From Terrimonas ferruginea DSM 30193 (GTDB lineage Bacteria > Bacteroidota > Bacteroidia > Chitinophagales > Chitinophagaceae), in contig NZ_AUDS01000023.1 in the NCBI RefSeq assembly GCF_000425585.1, positions 43,004 to 107,003 on the forward strand: DNA of 64,000 nt, in the 5' to 3' direction. The notes under the pieces were generated by a model that worked only from the letters and a program-made list of their open reading frames with translations, was not told the origin of the DNA and made no database searches. Shown in pieces: positions 7,945-15,636 of this stretch; position 1 is the stretch's first letter; the number at the start of each line of letters is the position of its first letter. A program made the translations under genes and the position numbers.

Positions 7945-7956
7945 GCTACTTTTGAT
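7945..7956 (+). repeat. 12-base direct repeat, copy 2
   Basis: GCTACTTTTGAT, identical to 7309-7320, ending one base before the right inverted repeat at 7958. Confidence 0.8.
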
Positions 7957-7957
7957 T

Positions 7958-7977
7958 AATTAATTCCGCCAACGGGT
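7958..7977 (-). repeat. Right terminal inverted repeat
   Basis: Exact reverse complement of 5567-5586. It is followed at once by TACTACTT, which also precedes the left end. Confidence 0.85.
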
Positions 7978-8010
7978 TACTACTTATAACTTATTACGGC
8001 TGTTGTATCC

Positions 8011-9285
8011 TCAAAAATCAGCATACAGCAAATACTTCTTCCTGATACTCTTAAACTCCTTCAACTTCGGTTCCCAGCTCTTACGGATTTCGCTTTCGGG
8101 AACATTGTCGCGGATCTGTTGCCAGAGTTCGTTGTTGCCGGCGAGTTTGTTGAAAAATGATTCTTCCATTTTGCCGGATTTGGGCAGAATGAAAAACTTG
8201 TCTTTATCAGGAAATAATTTATAAGCTTCGATGATCCATTTGACCTGTAACTGGTCATTCACTTTTTTGGCAACTGCATCGATCGAACCGCTGAGATCCC
8301 AGCCATAACAGACTTTCCCGTAGTGCTTCGATTTCTTTGCCCCCTCATTAGGGTTCGGTGTGAACGCATACAGGTTTTTAGGCAATGAAGGATCGCCGAA
8401 TACCTGGAACGGTTTGGAAGTGCCGCGGCCTTCGCTCAACGTAGTGCCTTCAAAAAAACAAGTGGACGGATACAAATAGACGGACTGCAGGTTGGGAAGA
8501 TTGGGAGAGGGTTTTACCGGCAGTTCATAACGGCTTTTATGTGTATAGTTAGCGCATTTGATGATCTGGAAATGAAAAGGCGTGTCAACGCTGTTCTTTG
8601 CGGTTTGATAATAGGCATAACGAGCATTTGCTTTTTCACTCAGCCATTTTTCTCCGGCAATCATCAGGGCATATTCCGCGATGGTCATACCATACACAAC
8701 CGGTACAGGCTGCATGCCTACGAATGATTTGTATTTGCGGTCGAGCACGGGTCCGTCGACATAGTGCCCGTTTGGATTGGGGCGGTCGAGCAGCAACAAT
8801 GGCTTGCCTGCTTCAAATGCGGCGTTCATGAATTCTTCCAGCGAAGAGATGTAGGTATAAAAGCGTACGCCCACATCCTGGATATCGAAAATAAGTATAT
8901 CGACATCTTTCATGTCGTCGGCAGAGGGGCTGCGTTTGCTGCCATACAGCGATACCACGCGGATGCCGGTTTCTTCATCCGTGTAATTGCCCACTTTTTC
9001 CCCCGCATCGGCGGTGCCGCGGAAACCATGCTCCGGCCCGAAGATCACGCGGATATCGAGACCTAATTTGCGCAGCGTATCCACCAGGTGCACATTGCCC
9101 ACCGTAGTAGTCTGGTTGGCGAAAATGCCCAGGCGTTTTCCCCTGATCAACGGCAGATAAGCCTCGATACGTTCTGCGCCCGGTTTGATGGCCGCCGAAA
9201 GGGTCGAATCAGGCGGTGTAACAGATTTTCCAGAAACGTTTAACAGGCTGATACAACACGCCAAAATGCTGAGTACTAATTTCAT
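8011..9285 (-). CDS. namZ: DUF1343 / NamZ-type exo-beta-N-acetylmuramidase, secreted
   Basis: Characterised members of this family remove terminal N-acetylmuramic acid from peptidoglycan fragments, in cell-wall recycling. The 424-residue protein starts with a signal peptide (MKLVLSILACCISLLNVSG), so it acts in the periplasm or outside. Family marks are GKRLGIFANQTT, VIFGPEHGFRGTADAGE, VVSLYGSKRSP, LIFDIQDVGVRFYTYISSLEEFMNAAFEAGKPLLLLDRPNPNGHYVDGPVLD, and the Ser/Gly-rich stretch FFEGTTLSEGRGTSKPFQVFGDP. The length is normal and no break is seen. The gene reads toward the mobile element. The enzymatic name rests on the family; exact specificity is not visible. Confidence 0.92.
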   Translation of the reverse strand: MKLVLSILACCISLLNVSGKSVTPPDSTLSAAIKPGAERIEAYLPLIRGKRLGIFANQTTTVGNVHLVDTLRKLGLDIRVIFGPEHGFRGTADAGEKVGNYTDEETGIRVVSLYGSKRSPSADDMKDVDILIFDIQDVGVRFYTYISSLEEFMNAAFEAGKPLLLLDRPNPNGHYVDGPVLDRKYKSFVGMQPVPVVYGMTIAEYALMIAGEKWLSEKANARYAYYQTAKNSVDTPFHFQIIKCANYTHKSRYELPVKPSPNLPNLQSVYLYPSTCFFEGTTLSEGRGTSKPFQVFGDPSLPKNLYAFTPNPNEGAKKSKHYGKVCYGWDLSGSIDAVAKKVNDQLQVKWIIEAYKLFPDKDKFFILPKSGKMEESFFNKLAGNNELWQQIRDNVPESEIRKSWEPKLKEFKSIRKKYLLYADF

Positions 9286-9405
9286 GTGTTCTGTATTTAC
9301 TTACAGTCAAAATTGCGAAAAAACTTATTAACGGCTTCATAAATATTTTGTCGCCCCGCCCGCGATTTTGCCCTACCTTTCAGCCCTAAAACAAATCATT
9401 TATTT

Positions 9406-9855
9406 ATGGTAAAGAAGGGTGATAAAGTAAAGGTTCACTATCATGGCCGCCTGGAAAACGGTGAAACCTTTGATAAGTCGGAAGGTCGTGAACCGCTGGA
9501 ATTCGAAGTGGGAAGTGGGATGGTGATAAAAGGCTTCGATGAAGGCGTCACCGGTATGCAGGTTGGCGAAAAAAAGACGATCCACATTCCGTTTGCGGAA
9601 GCTTACGGCCCGCAGAATCCCGATATGGTAGTAGAAATGCCGAAAGACCGTTTTCCTCCTGAAGTACAGATCGAAGTAGGTATGCCCCTTGTTATGAGCG
9701 ACCAGACAGGTCAGCAATTCCAGGTGGTAGTGCAGGAGATCCGTGAAGAATCCGTGATCCTCGATGCCAACCATCCACTCGCAGGTAAAGATCTCATCTT
9801 TGACCTCGAACTGGTGGAGATCGCCGGCGGAAGCCCACTGATCATTATGCCCTGA
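9406..9855 (+). CDS. FKBP-type peptidyl-prolyl cis-trans isomerase, SlyD-like
   Basis: Cytoplasmic folding helper that speeds Xaa-Pro isomerisation. The 149-residue protein opens with GDKVKVHYHGRLENGETFDKS, the FKBP core, then FEVGSGMVIKGFDEGVTGMQVGEKKTI and IPFAEAYGP. Residues about 75-125 form the insert-in-flap region of SlyD-type proteins, ending with ANHPLAGKDLIFDLELVEI, a strong family signature. Unlike E. coli SlyD it has no His/Cys-rich metal-binding tail, which is common for short bacterial members. No signal peptide is present. It appears to be a single-gene unit, with a hairpin terminator at 9889-9930. Confidence 0.94.
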   Translation: MVKKGDKVKVHYHGRLENGETFDKSEGREPLEFEVGSGMVIKGFDEGVTGMQVGEKKTIHIPFAEAYGPQNPDMVVEMPKDRFPPEVQIEVGMPLVMSDQTGQQFQVVVQEIREESVILDANHPLAGKDLIFDLELVEIAGGSPLIIMP

Positions 9856-9888
9856 TCTCTTTTTAATCTTTATAAAAAGAAAAATAGC

Positions 9889-9930
9889 ATGGCCGGGCAT
9901 ACCAAAAAGTTGCCTGGCCATTTTGTTTTT
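9889..9930 (+). terminator. Terminator after the FKBP isomerase gene
   Basis: ATGGCCGGGCA and TGCCTGGCCAT form an 11-base stem with one mismatch around an A-rich loop, then TTTGTTTTTT. The start of the next gene lies directly behind the T tract. Confidence 0.75.
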
Positions 9931-9931
9931 T

Positions 9932-10735
9932 ATGACAACGCTTTCAGTATATCAGTTCACACAATATAAACAGCGTTATGTTCTCGCTGTTGGCGTAGTC
10001 CTGCTGCTGCTCATCAACGTCTGTTTAGATTTTTTATTTACCTGGTTTCGCCAAAGCGCTTTCTACCTTTCCGAATCAGTGTTGTTCAGTTCCTACTGGT
10101 TATTGCTGCTGCCCGCATTGCTCTCGCTCTGTGTTTTGGTGAAAAAAACAAAAACGACTGGTGCAAAAATTCTTTTAACCGTTTCGGTATTGCTGCTGCA
10201 TTTCATCGCTTATCCGGCTGTGATAGGGATGTTGTCCGGGTTGTTTTATGAACACACTTATGCTTATTGGCAAACGTTTAGTTTCGCTTTGTCCGCTTAT
10301 TTTATCCAATCAGTAATTATCTACGGTGGCTGGCTGGCCGCCTTTCTTTTCCGTCATAAAAAAAATAGTCCGGCACCATCTTTCCTTCGTTCACTTATTG
10401 TTACCGACAGCGGCAACCGCAAACAAGTCATTTCCCTGGAAGAAGTGCTTTGCTTCTCGGCCAACCCGCCTTATGTCAATATTCACCACCGCACTAAAAA
10501 ATATCTTCACACCGGCACCCTGAAATCGCTCGAAGACCAGTTGGATGCCCGGCAGTTTGTCCGCATTCATAAGTCTTCTATCGTCAACATCTGTCAGGTC
10601 GTTTCCGTGCAGTCGCGCCAGAATGGAGACTACGATGCCACCCTTTCCGACGGCACCCTTGTAAGAGTGAGCCGCAATTACGCCAAAGACTTCCAGGCGT
10701 TATTCTCCAAAGGCCCTCAGCTTACCGCAGAATAA
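9932..10735 (+). CDS. Membrane-anchored LytTR-family DNA-binding regulator
   Basis: The ATG at 9932 is preferred to the in-frame TTG at 9923, which falls in the terminator T tract. The 267-residue protein has four likely membrane segments (about 17-40, 53-72, 82-105 and 118-140). A C-terminal LytTR DNA-binding domain follows (about 165-262), recognised from RKQVISLEEVLCFSANPPYVNIHHRTKKYLHTGTLKSLEDQL, FVRIHKSSIVNI and DATLSDGTLVRVSRNY. There is no receiver domain, so it would be a one-component regulator sensing something at or in the inner membrane. No histidine kinase gene lies next to it. It is followed on the same strand by the dioxygenase-like lipoprotein gene 65 bases later, a possible target. 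Confidence 0.88.
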   Translation: MTTLSVYQFTQYKQRYVLAVGVVLLLLINVCLDFLFTWFRQSAFYLSESVLFSSYWLLLLPALLSLCVLVKKTKTTGAKILLTVSVLLLHFIAYPAVIGMLSGLFYEHTYAYWQTFSFALSAYFIQSVIIYGGWLAAFLFRHKKNSPAPSFLRSLIVTDSGNRKQVISLEEVLCFSANPPYVNIHHRTKKYLHTGTLKSLEDQLDARQFVRIHKSSIVNICQVVSVQSRQNGDYDATLSDGTLVRVSRNYAKDFQALFSKGPQLTAE

Positions 10736-10800
10736 ACTCAGCTTGCCGTATACCATTTGCTGTCAACCGTTTGCAACGCCAGTTTTGCAGAAAAGATTTT

Positions 10801-11994
10801 ATGATGAAGAGAATCGATTGCTGCAGCCTGCTTGCGCTGTGTTTTTTATTTTTCAGTTGCCATACCGGGTCTTCCCAAAAACAACCGCAACAGATAGTTG
10901 GTGGCGGCTGCGATGGCTGTGAATTGATGTATGCTGGAATGCCCGCTGACATTTCTTCCACCGACACCAGCGCGGGCTGGTATGAAGCCGGACAAAAACT
11001 GATTGTGTCGGGAACCGTTTTTCAGCCGGATGGCAAAACGCCTGCGCCAGGCATTATCATTTATTATTGGCAAACAGACAACAACGGTTACTATTCACCC
11101 AAACCAGGCATGGAAGAGAAAACAAAGCGGCACGGCCATATCCGCGGCTGGGTAAAAACAGATGGAAGCGGCAATTACACGATTAATACCATTCGCCCGG
11201 CGCCTTATCCCAACCAGGACGAGCCCGCCCATATCCATTTATCTGTTAAAGAGCCGGATATTGCCAATGAATATTATACTGATGAAATTGTTTTTGATGA
11301 CGATAAACTGCTGATCCCGACGCTCAAAAAAAGGCCACAGGAAAATCGCGGTGGCAGTGGGATCGTAAGGGTGTTGTTGAAAGACAGTATCCAGGTCGCC
11401 GAACACGACATTGTGCTGGGATTGAATATTCCCGGTTATCCGGGCAAACCAGTCACAGGCATTGTATCAGGACTTAATATCGGGGAAGACCAGCCCTCTT
11501 TTATACCTTTCCATGCCTTCGGACCCGATAAAGGGACGCAAACCTGTCCTGTTTGCAAATACGGACGTTACCACGGCATTATTTATTTTACCGGAAATAA
11601 TACAGACTGGACTGAAGTAAAAACCTGGTTGCAATTCCTGGAAAAAGAAAGCGAAAAACGGAACCGCTACCTGAAAGTGTATTTCGTATATGGCGATGAT
11701 AAGAATTACAACCAGTCGAACAGGCAGCAGTTGCTGGAAAAGTTGGGAAAAGAATTAACGATCCGCTATACAGCATTGACATTTGTGCCGTCATTTTCCG
11801 ACCGGCCAACAGAGGCGTATAAGAACAGGATCAATCCCGAAGCGCGCAACACCTTTATCATTTACAAACACAGGAGTATTGTTGACAAATACATCAACCT
11901 GCAACCAACCGCGGGAAATTTCAGGCTGATTTCCGGCGCGCTGGATAAAACACAGGGGCGGTATTTCGATCTTCCCGAGCCTGCGCATCATTGA
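10801..11994 (+). CDS. Lipoprotein: intradiol-dioxygenase-like domain fused to a CPVC thioredoxin-like domain
   Basis: The ATG at 10801 starts a lipoprotein signal (MMKRIDCCSLLALCFLFFSC), so the protein is probably membrane-anchored in the envelope. Residues about 45-210 match the intradiol ring-cleavage dioxygenase fold (protocatechuate 3,4-dioxygenase beta type): VSGTVFQPDGKTPAPGIIIYYWQTDNNGYYS, then HGHIRGWVKTDGSGNY, and RPAPYPNQDEPAHIHLSV. The tyrosines and the HIH pair are the expected Fe(III) ligands and are present. Residues about 225-395 form a second domain with TCPVCKYGRYHGIIYFTG near its start. The CxxC and its surroundings resemble a redoxin or thiol-disulphide fold. An aromatic-degradation pathway is not evident nearby, so the substrate is unknown. 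The fusion call is inference. Confidence 0.75.
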   Translation: MMKRIDCCSLLALCFLFFSCHTGSSQKQPQQIVGGGCDGCELMYAGMPADISSTDTSAGWYEAGQKLIVSGTVFQPDGKTPAPGIIIYYWQTDNNGYYSPKPGMEEKTKRHGHIRGWVKTDGSGNYTINTIRPAPYPNQDEPAHIHLSVKEPDIANEYYTDEIVFDDDKLLIPTLKKRPQENRGGSGIVRVLLKDSIQVAEHDIVLGLNIPGYPGKPVTGIVSGLNIGEDQPSFIPFHAFGPDKGTQTCPVCKYGRYHGIIYFTGNNTDWTEVKTWLQFLEKESEKRNRYLKVYFVYGDDKNYNQSNRQQLLEKLGKELTIRYTALTFVPSFSDRPTEAYKNRINPEARNTFIIYKHRSIVDKYINLQPTAGNFRLISGALDKTQGRYFDLPEPAHH

Positions 11995-12067
11995 TATCCA
12001 CCCGGTTGCGCCCTGCCATTCCCGATGCCGATGTGATTATCCACACCCGTGGTTTGTACTTTAACTG

Positions 12068-12097
12068 TTGCAAACCATTTTCATTTCTGTACATTTG
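12068..12097 (+). promoter_or_regulatory. Promoter of pepT
   Basis: TTG (12068-12070), a 19-base spacer, then TACATTTG (12090-12097). This fits the Bacteroidota consensus fully and lies 22 bases before the pepT ATG. Confidence 0.7.
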
Positions 12098-12119
12098 ACG
12101 CCCCTAATCACTCTAATTT

Positions 12120-13376
12120 ATGGCAGACACTTATCAATATTCCGTAGCGGAACGTTTTATACGCTACGTTCAGATCGATACACAAAGTGACCCTCTTTCC
12201 GATTCGCAGCCTTCTACCGAAAAACAAAAAGACCTCAGCCGTGTGCTGGTGGAAGAATTGAAGGCCATCGGTATCGCCGATGCGGAACTGGATGAGTTCG
12301 GATACGTATACGCAACCATTCCTTCCAACAGCGACCGCAACGTTCCCGTCTTGTGCTTCTGCAGTCACGTGGATACCGCTCCCGACTGCACCGGAAAAGA
12401 TGTAAAACCGATTGTGCACAAGGCATTCGATGGCCGTGATATTGTACTGCCAGATGATCCCACGCAGATCATTTCCGTCAAAGAACATCCCTATCTCCGC
12501 GATAAGGTCGGTGAAGATATCATTACCGCTTCGGGCAAAACATTGCTCGGTGCGGATAACAAAGCCGGCGTGGCCATCATCATGGACCTGGCGAATTACC
12601 TTACCACACATCCGGAGGTCAAACACGGGACAATCCGCATTCTCTTCACGCCTGATGAAGAGATCGGCCGCGGTGTCAATAAAGTGGATATGAAAAAACT
12701 GGGCGCCGATTTCGGTTATACACTTGACGGTGGCCCCAGAGGTGCTTATACCGATGAAACATTCAGCGCCGATGGTGTAACGGTAACGTTTCATGGCGTA
12801 AGTGCGCATCCGGGTTATGCAAAAGATAAACTTGTAAATGCGTTGAAAGTAGCAGGCACCTTTCTCGATCTGTTACCCCGCGATCATTTTTCCCCTGAAA
12901 CCACGGAAGCCCGTGAAGGTTTCGTGCATCCCGTGCATTTCGATGGCATTGCGGAGAAAGCTTCGGTGCAATTCATCATCCGCGATTTTGAAACAGACCG
13001 GTTGAAAAAACACGAGGCCCGTCTCGAAGAATTTGCCAAACAAGCTGTAGGCCGTTATCCCGGTTCAAGCTATGAATTCATCGTTACGGAACAATACCGC
13101 AACATGAAAGAAGTAGTGGATCAGCATCCGTTGATCGGACAGAATGTGGAAGAAGCGATGAAACGCGCGAACGTGAGCTTTCACAAGGAAAGCGCACGCG
13201 GTGGCACCGATGGCAGCCGTCTTTCATTCATGGGCCTGCCTTGTCCGGATATCTTTACGGGGGAAATGGCTTTCCACGGCAAGCACGAATACGTCAGCAT
13301 CCAGGACATGCAGAAAGCCGTGGATGTGCTGTCGCAATTAGTGCAGGTGTGGGAAGAACAGGGTTCAGAAAAATAA
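12120..13376 (+). CDS. pepT: Peptidase T (tripeptide aminopeptidase)
   Basis: Cytoplasmic di-zinc M20 peptidase that removes the N-terminal residue from tripeptides. The 418-residue length is typical. Metal and catalytic motifs are visible: CFCSHVDTAPD (His and Asp), LGADNKAGVA (bridging Asp), FTPDEEIGRG (catalytic Glu plus metal Glu), FGYTLDGGPRG (Asp) and FTGEMAFHGKHEYV (His). The dimerisation domain lies in the middle, around VTFHGVSAHPGYAKDKLVNA. The ATG at 12120 follows a full consensus promoter (12068-12097). The 3' end overlaps the convergent LLM oxidoreductase gene by 12 bases. Confidence 0.96.
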   Translation: MADTYQYSVAERFIRYVQIDTQSDPLSDSQPSTEKQKDLSRVLVEELKAIGIADAELDEFGYVYATIPSNSDRNVPVLCFCSHVDTAPDCTGKDVKPIVHKAFDGRDIVLPDDPTQIISVKEHPYLRDKVGEDIITASGKTLLGADNKAGVAIIMDLANYLTTHPEVKHGTIRILFTPDEEIGRGVNKVDMKKLGADFGYTLDGGPRGAYTDETFSADGVTVTFHGVSAHPGYAKDKLVNALKVAGTFLDLLPRDHFSPETTEAREGFVHPVHFDGIAEKASVQFIIRDFETDRLKKHEARLEEFAKQAVGRYPGSSYEFIVTEQYRNMKEVVDQHPLIGQNVEEAMKRANVSFHKESARGGTDGSRLSFMGLPCPDIFTGEMAFHGKHEYVSIQDMQKAVDVLSQLVQVWEEQGSEK

Positions 13377-14363
13377 CGAAGCAAGAATTCTGTAAGACTC
13401 CAGCCGGTCTTCCGTGCTCTCCGCAAAAGTGGCAGCGATGATCTCTTCTACATCGAGGTTCTGCGCGAGTTGCGTTAACTGCGTTTTTACTTCATCCGGT
13501 ATACCGATGATATAACGCGCTGCGTGGTAGATCAGCCGTTGTTCTTCACCCGGTGTATATTGATAATCGCGGATGTCATCGTAATCATACAACTGGTTAA
13601 AGTTTCCTTTTTCAAAACTCAGCAAACGGTAGTTGAACAAAGCGCGTGCCCGTGCAACTTTCTCTTCAGATTCGGATGTAAAAACAAAAATGCCTGCGTT
13701 GGCTGCAGGAGCTGTCAGTGTTTCGGATGGCAGGAAACGTTCGCGGTAATTGCGGATGGCTTCAGCACCGCCATAAGGATTGATGAATTGTGCATAGGAG
13801 AGGCCAATGCCAAAATGTGCGGCGATATAAGCGCTTTCACCACTTGAGGTGAGTGCCCAGATGGCCGGTGAATGTGGAATAGACGGAATAGCCATGATTT
13901 TGCCCTGCAGGTTGGAAGGAGAGGGCGTTTCGGTGAAATAGTCCTGCACCTCATTGATCTGGGTAAGATATTCCTGCGGGTCGAAGCTGTTGGAGGGATT
14001 AAGGCGTTGAGAGGAGGCGCGGTCGCCACCCGGCGCGCGGCCAATCCCCAGATCGATGCGCCCGGGATAAAGCGCCTCCAGCAACCGGAAATTTTCTGCC
14101 ACCTTGAGCGAACTGTGATTGGGTAGCATGATGCCGCCCGAACCCAGGCGGATACGTTTCGTTTCGGCACCCAGCCGCGCCAGCAGCACTTCCGGGGCGG
14201 CTCCGGCCAACGTAGTGGTATTGTGATGTTCCGACACCCAATAACGGGTAAAACCCAATTCATCGGTCAATCTGGCCAGGGCAATGCTTTCCGCCAGGGC
14301 TTCCGTAGCGCCGGATCCTTTGCGGATCGGGGTCTGGTCCAATACACTCAACTGTAGGTTCAT
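13365..14363 (-). CDS. LLM-class flavin-dependent oxidoreductase
   Basis: Luciferase-like monooxygenase-family enzyme using reduced FMN (or F420 in other lineages), cytoplasmic. The 332-residue protein shows LSVLDQTPIRKGSGATEALAES at the N-terminus, then GFTRYWVSEHHNTTTLAGAAPEVLLARLGAETKRIRLGSGGIMLPNHSSLKVAE and YPGRIDLGIGRAPGGD. These mark the LLM subfamily often annotated as alkanal monooxygenase-like. Near the C-terminus YIIGIPDEVKTQLTQLAQ matches the family end. The substrate cannot be read from the sequence. It is convergent with pepT, overlapping by 12 bases at the 3' ends. Confidence 0.92.
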   Translation of the reverse strand: MNLQLSVLDQTPIRKGSGATEALAESIALARLTDELGFTRYWVSEHHNTTTLAGAAPEVLLARLGAETKRIRLGSGGIMLPNHSSLKVAENFRLLEALYPGRIDLGIGRAPGGDRASSQRLNPSNSFDPQEYLTQINEVQDYFTETPSPSNLQGKIMAIPSIPHSPAIWALTSSGESAYIAAHFGIGLSYAQFINPYGGAEAIRNYRERFLPSETLTAPAANAGIFVFTSESEEKVARARALFNYRLLSFEKGNFNQLYDYDDIRDYQYTPGEEQRLIYHAARYIIGIPDEVKTQLTQLAQNLDVEEIIAATFAESTEDRLESYRILASLFF

Positions 14364-14446
14364 GCCAATAAAAACAAGACAATCCGCAAAAAGTTGGCAG
14401 ACGCGGAAAGGATATACTATCTTCCTTTCTTCATCGTTTGAAGTTT

Positions 14447-15562
14447 ATGCGTTTCCTTATCCAACTGGCTGTTTTTTTATTTTGTTCCGTTTGGGCCCGT
14501 GCGCAGAGCCTGTTGCTGAACGGCGGCTTTGAAGACATCAATGTATGTCCTGAATTCCGGGCGCCCTGTGCGCCGGAGGCATGGATCAGCAGCGGTAATA
14601 CCATGGCTAATTATTTTAAGGAAGCAAAAATTGCCAGGACCGGCGTTAATTGTATGGCAATTCAGGCCGGGAAGTTTGGCAAACAAGGTGAACGTACTTT
14701 TCTCCGCACCCGTTTGCTCTGCGGGCTTCGAGCCGGCAGCAAGTACCGGCTGAGTTTCTGGGCGGGTTCTCCACATCCCATCCTGGACAATGTAGGGTTT
14801 CGCTTTTCTGCTACTGATCCGCTTTTTGACAAGAAACCACAGCAAACTTTTCAGCCCTCGGGGCTGCTGGCTGCCGTTGTGGCTGAGAAGAATTATTACA
14901 GCGAGCAATGGTATCCCTTCCAACTGGATTATACGGCCAATGGGACCGAGGTCTATTTTTCCTTTGCTTATTATGCGCAGGAAGATTATAACGGCGACAG
15001 AACGCATCCCCTGGAAGATCGCTACCTGATTTATTTCGATGACATTTCCTTAGTGCCATTGGACCCGGCCGAGCAGTTATGTCGCGGCTGGCAGCAGGCA
15101 AGGGAAGAAATTTATGATGAAGATGAGCGTCATCACCTGCTTGAAAAAAAGATCAAAGAAGGCAAACGCCGTCCGCCACCGCCACCCACGTTGGTGAGCA
15201 CGGCCTTTGTGCGCGTTGACACACTGTTATTACCCGATATTCTTTTCGCTACGGGCAAGGCTGATTTACAATCGCAGAGTTTTCCCCTGCTTGATCAGCT
15301 GGCGGCTTCGGCAGAGGGAAAAGAGGTCGATTCAGTAGTGGTGTATGGCCATACCGATAACACGGGTACTGCCGAAGTGAACCGGCGCTTGTCGCTGGAT
15401 CGCGCCAATGCTGCAGCAAACTACCTGAAAAGCAGGATGAAAAATGCAGGTCCTTTTTTCACCTATGGATTTGCCGATACACAACCTGTTGCCGATAATG
15501 CCACACCGGAAGGCCGTCAGAAGAACAGGAGAGTAGAAATTTATCTCTATTTGCGCGAATAA
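14447..15562 (+). CDS. Secreted OmpA-family protein
   Basis: The ATG at 14447 begins the signal peptide (MRFLIQLAVFLFCSVWARAQ); the in-frame TTG nine bases earlier is less likely. The N-terminal domain (about 20-215) starts with SLLLNGGFEDINVCPEFRAPCAPEAW and looks like a beta-sandwich carbohydrate-binding-like module with four early cysteines. A charged and Pro-rich linker follows (KKIKEGKRRPPPPPT). The C-terminal domain is OmpA-like (about 255-371: LPDILFATGKADLQ, VVVYGHTDNTGTAEVNRRLSLDRANAAANYL, QKNRRVEIYLY) and should bind peptidoglycan non-covalently. It is therefore probably an outer-membrane-associated periplasmic protein. What the N-terminal domain binds is not known. Confidence 0.9.
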   Translation: MRFLIQLAVFLFCSVWARAQSLLLNGGFEDINVCPEFRAPCAPEAWISSGNTMANYFKEAKIARTGVNCMAIQAGKFGKQGERTFLRTRLLCGLRAGSKYRLSFWAGSPHPILDNVGFRFSATDPLFDKKPQQTFQPSGLLAAVVAEKNYYSEQWYPFQLDYTANGTEVYFSFAYYAQEDYNGDRTHPLEDRYLIYFDDISLVPLDPAEQLCRGWQQAREEIYDEDERHHLLEKKIKEGKRRPPPPPTLVSTAFVRVDTLLLPDILFATGKADLQSQSFPLLDQLAASAEGKEVDSVVVYGHTDNTGTAEVNRRLSLDRANAAANYLKSRMKNAGPFFTYGFADTQPVADNATPEGRQKNRRVEIYLYLRE

Positions 15563-15636
15563 CTTCCCCGCTTACATATACAGATAGGCCGGCAACTTTG
15601 CAATGCGTATCTTTAGCGCACTTAAACCAATGCTAT

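Larger units (their letters stand above)
5567..7977. mobile_element. IS982-type transposon with two cargo genes and 20-bp perfect inverted ends
   Basis: The ends at 5567-5586 and 7958-7977 are exact reverse complements over 20 bases, beginning ACCCGTTGGCGG. ACCC-type ends and a 3-9-base target duplication fit what is known of the IS982 family. The flanks share TACTACTT (5559-5566 and 7978-7985), an 8-base candidate target duplication, although the target is itself repetitive. Inside, in order: terminator, promoter, a 169-residue unknown protein, terminator, the IS982-type transposase, a 12-base direct repeat, a hairpin, a 137-residue secreted protein, the second copy of the 12-base repeat, and the right end. 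At 2.4 kb it is more than twice the usual IS982 length. A shorter IS nested in a larger island is the main alternative. Confidence 0.75.
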
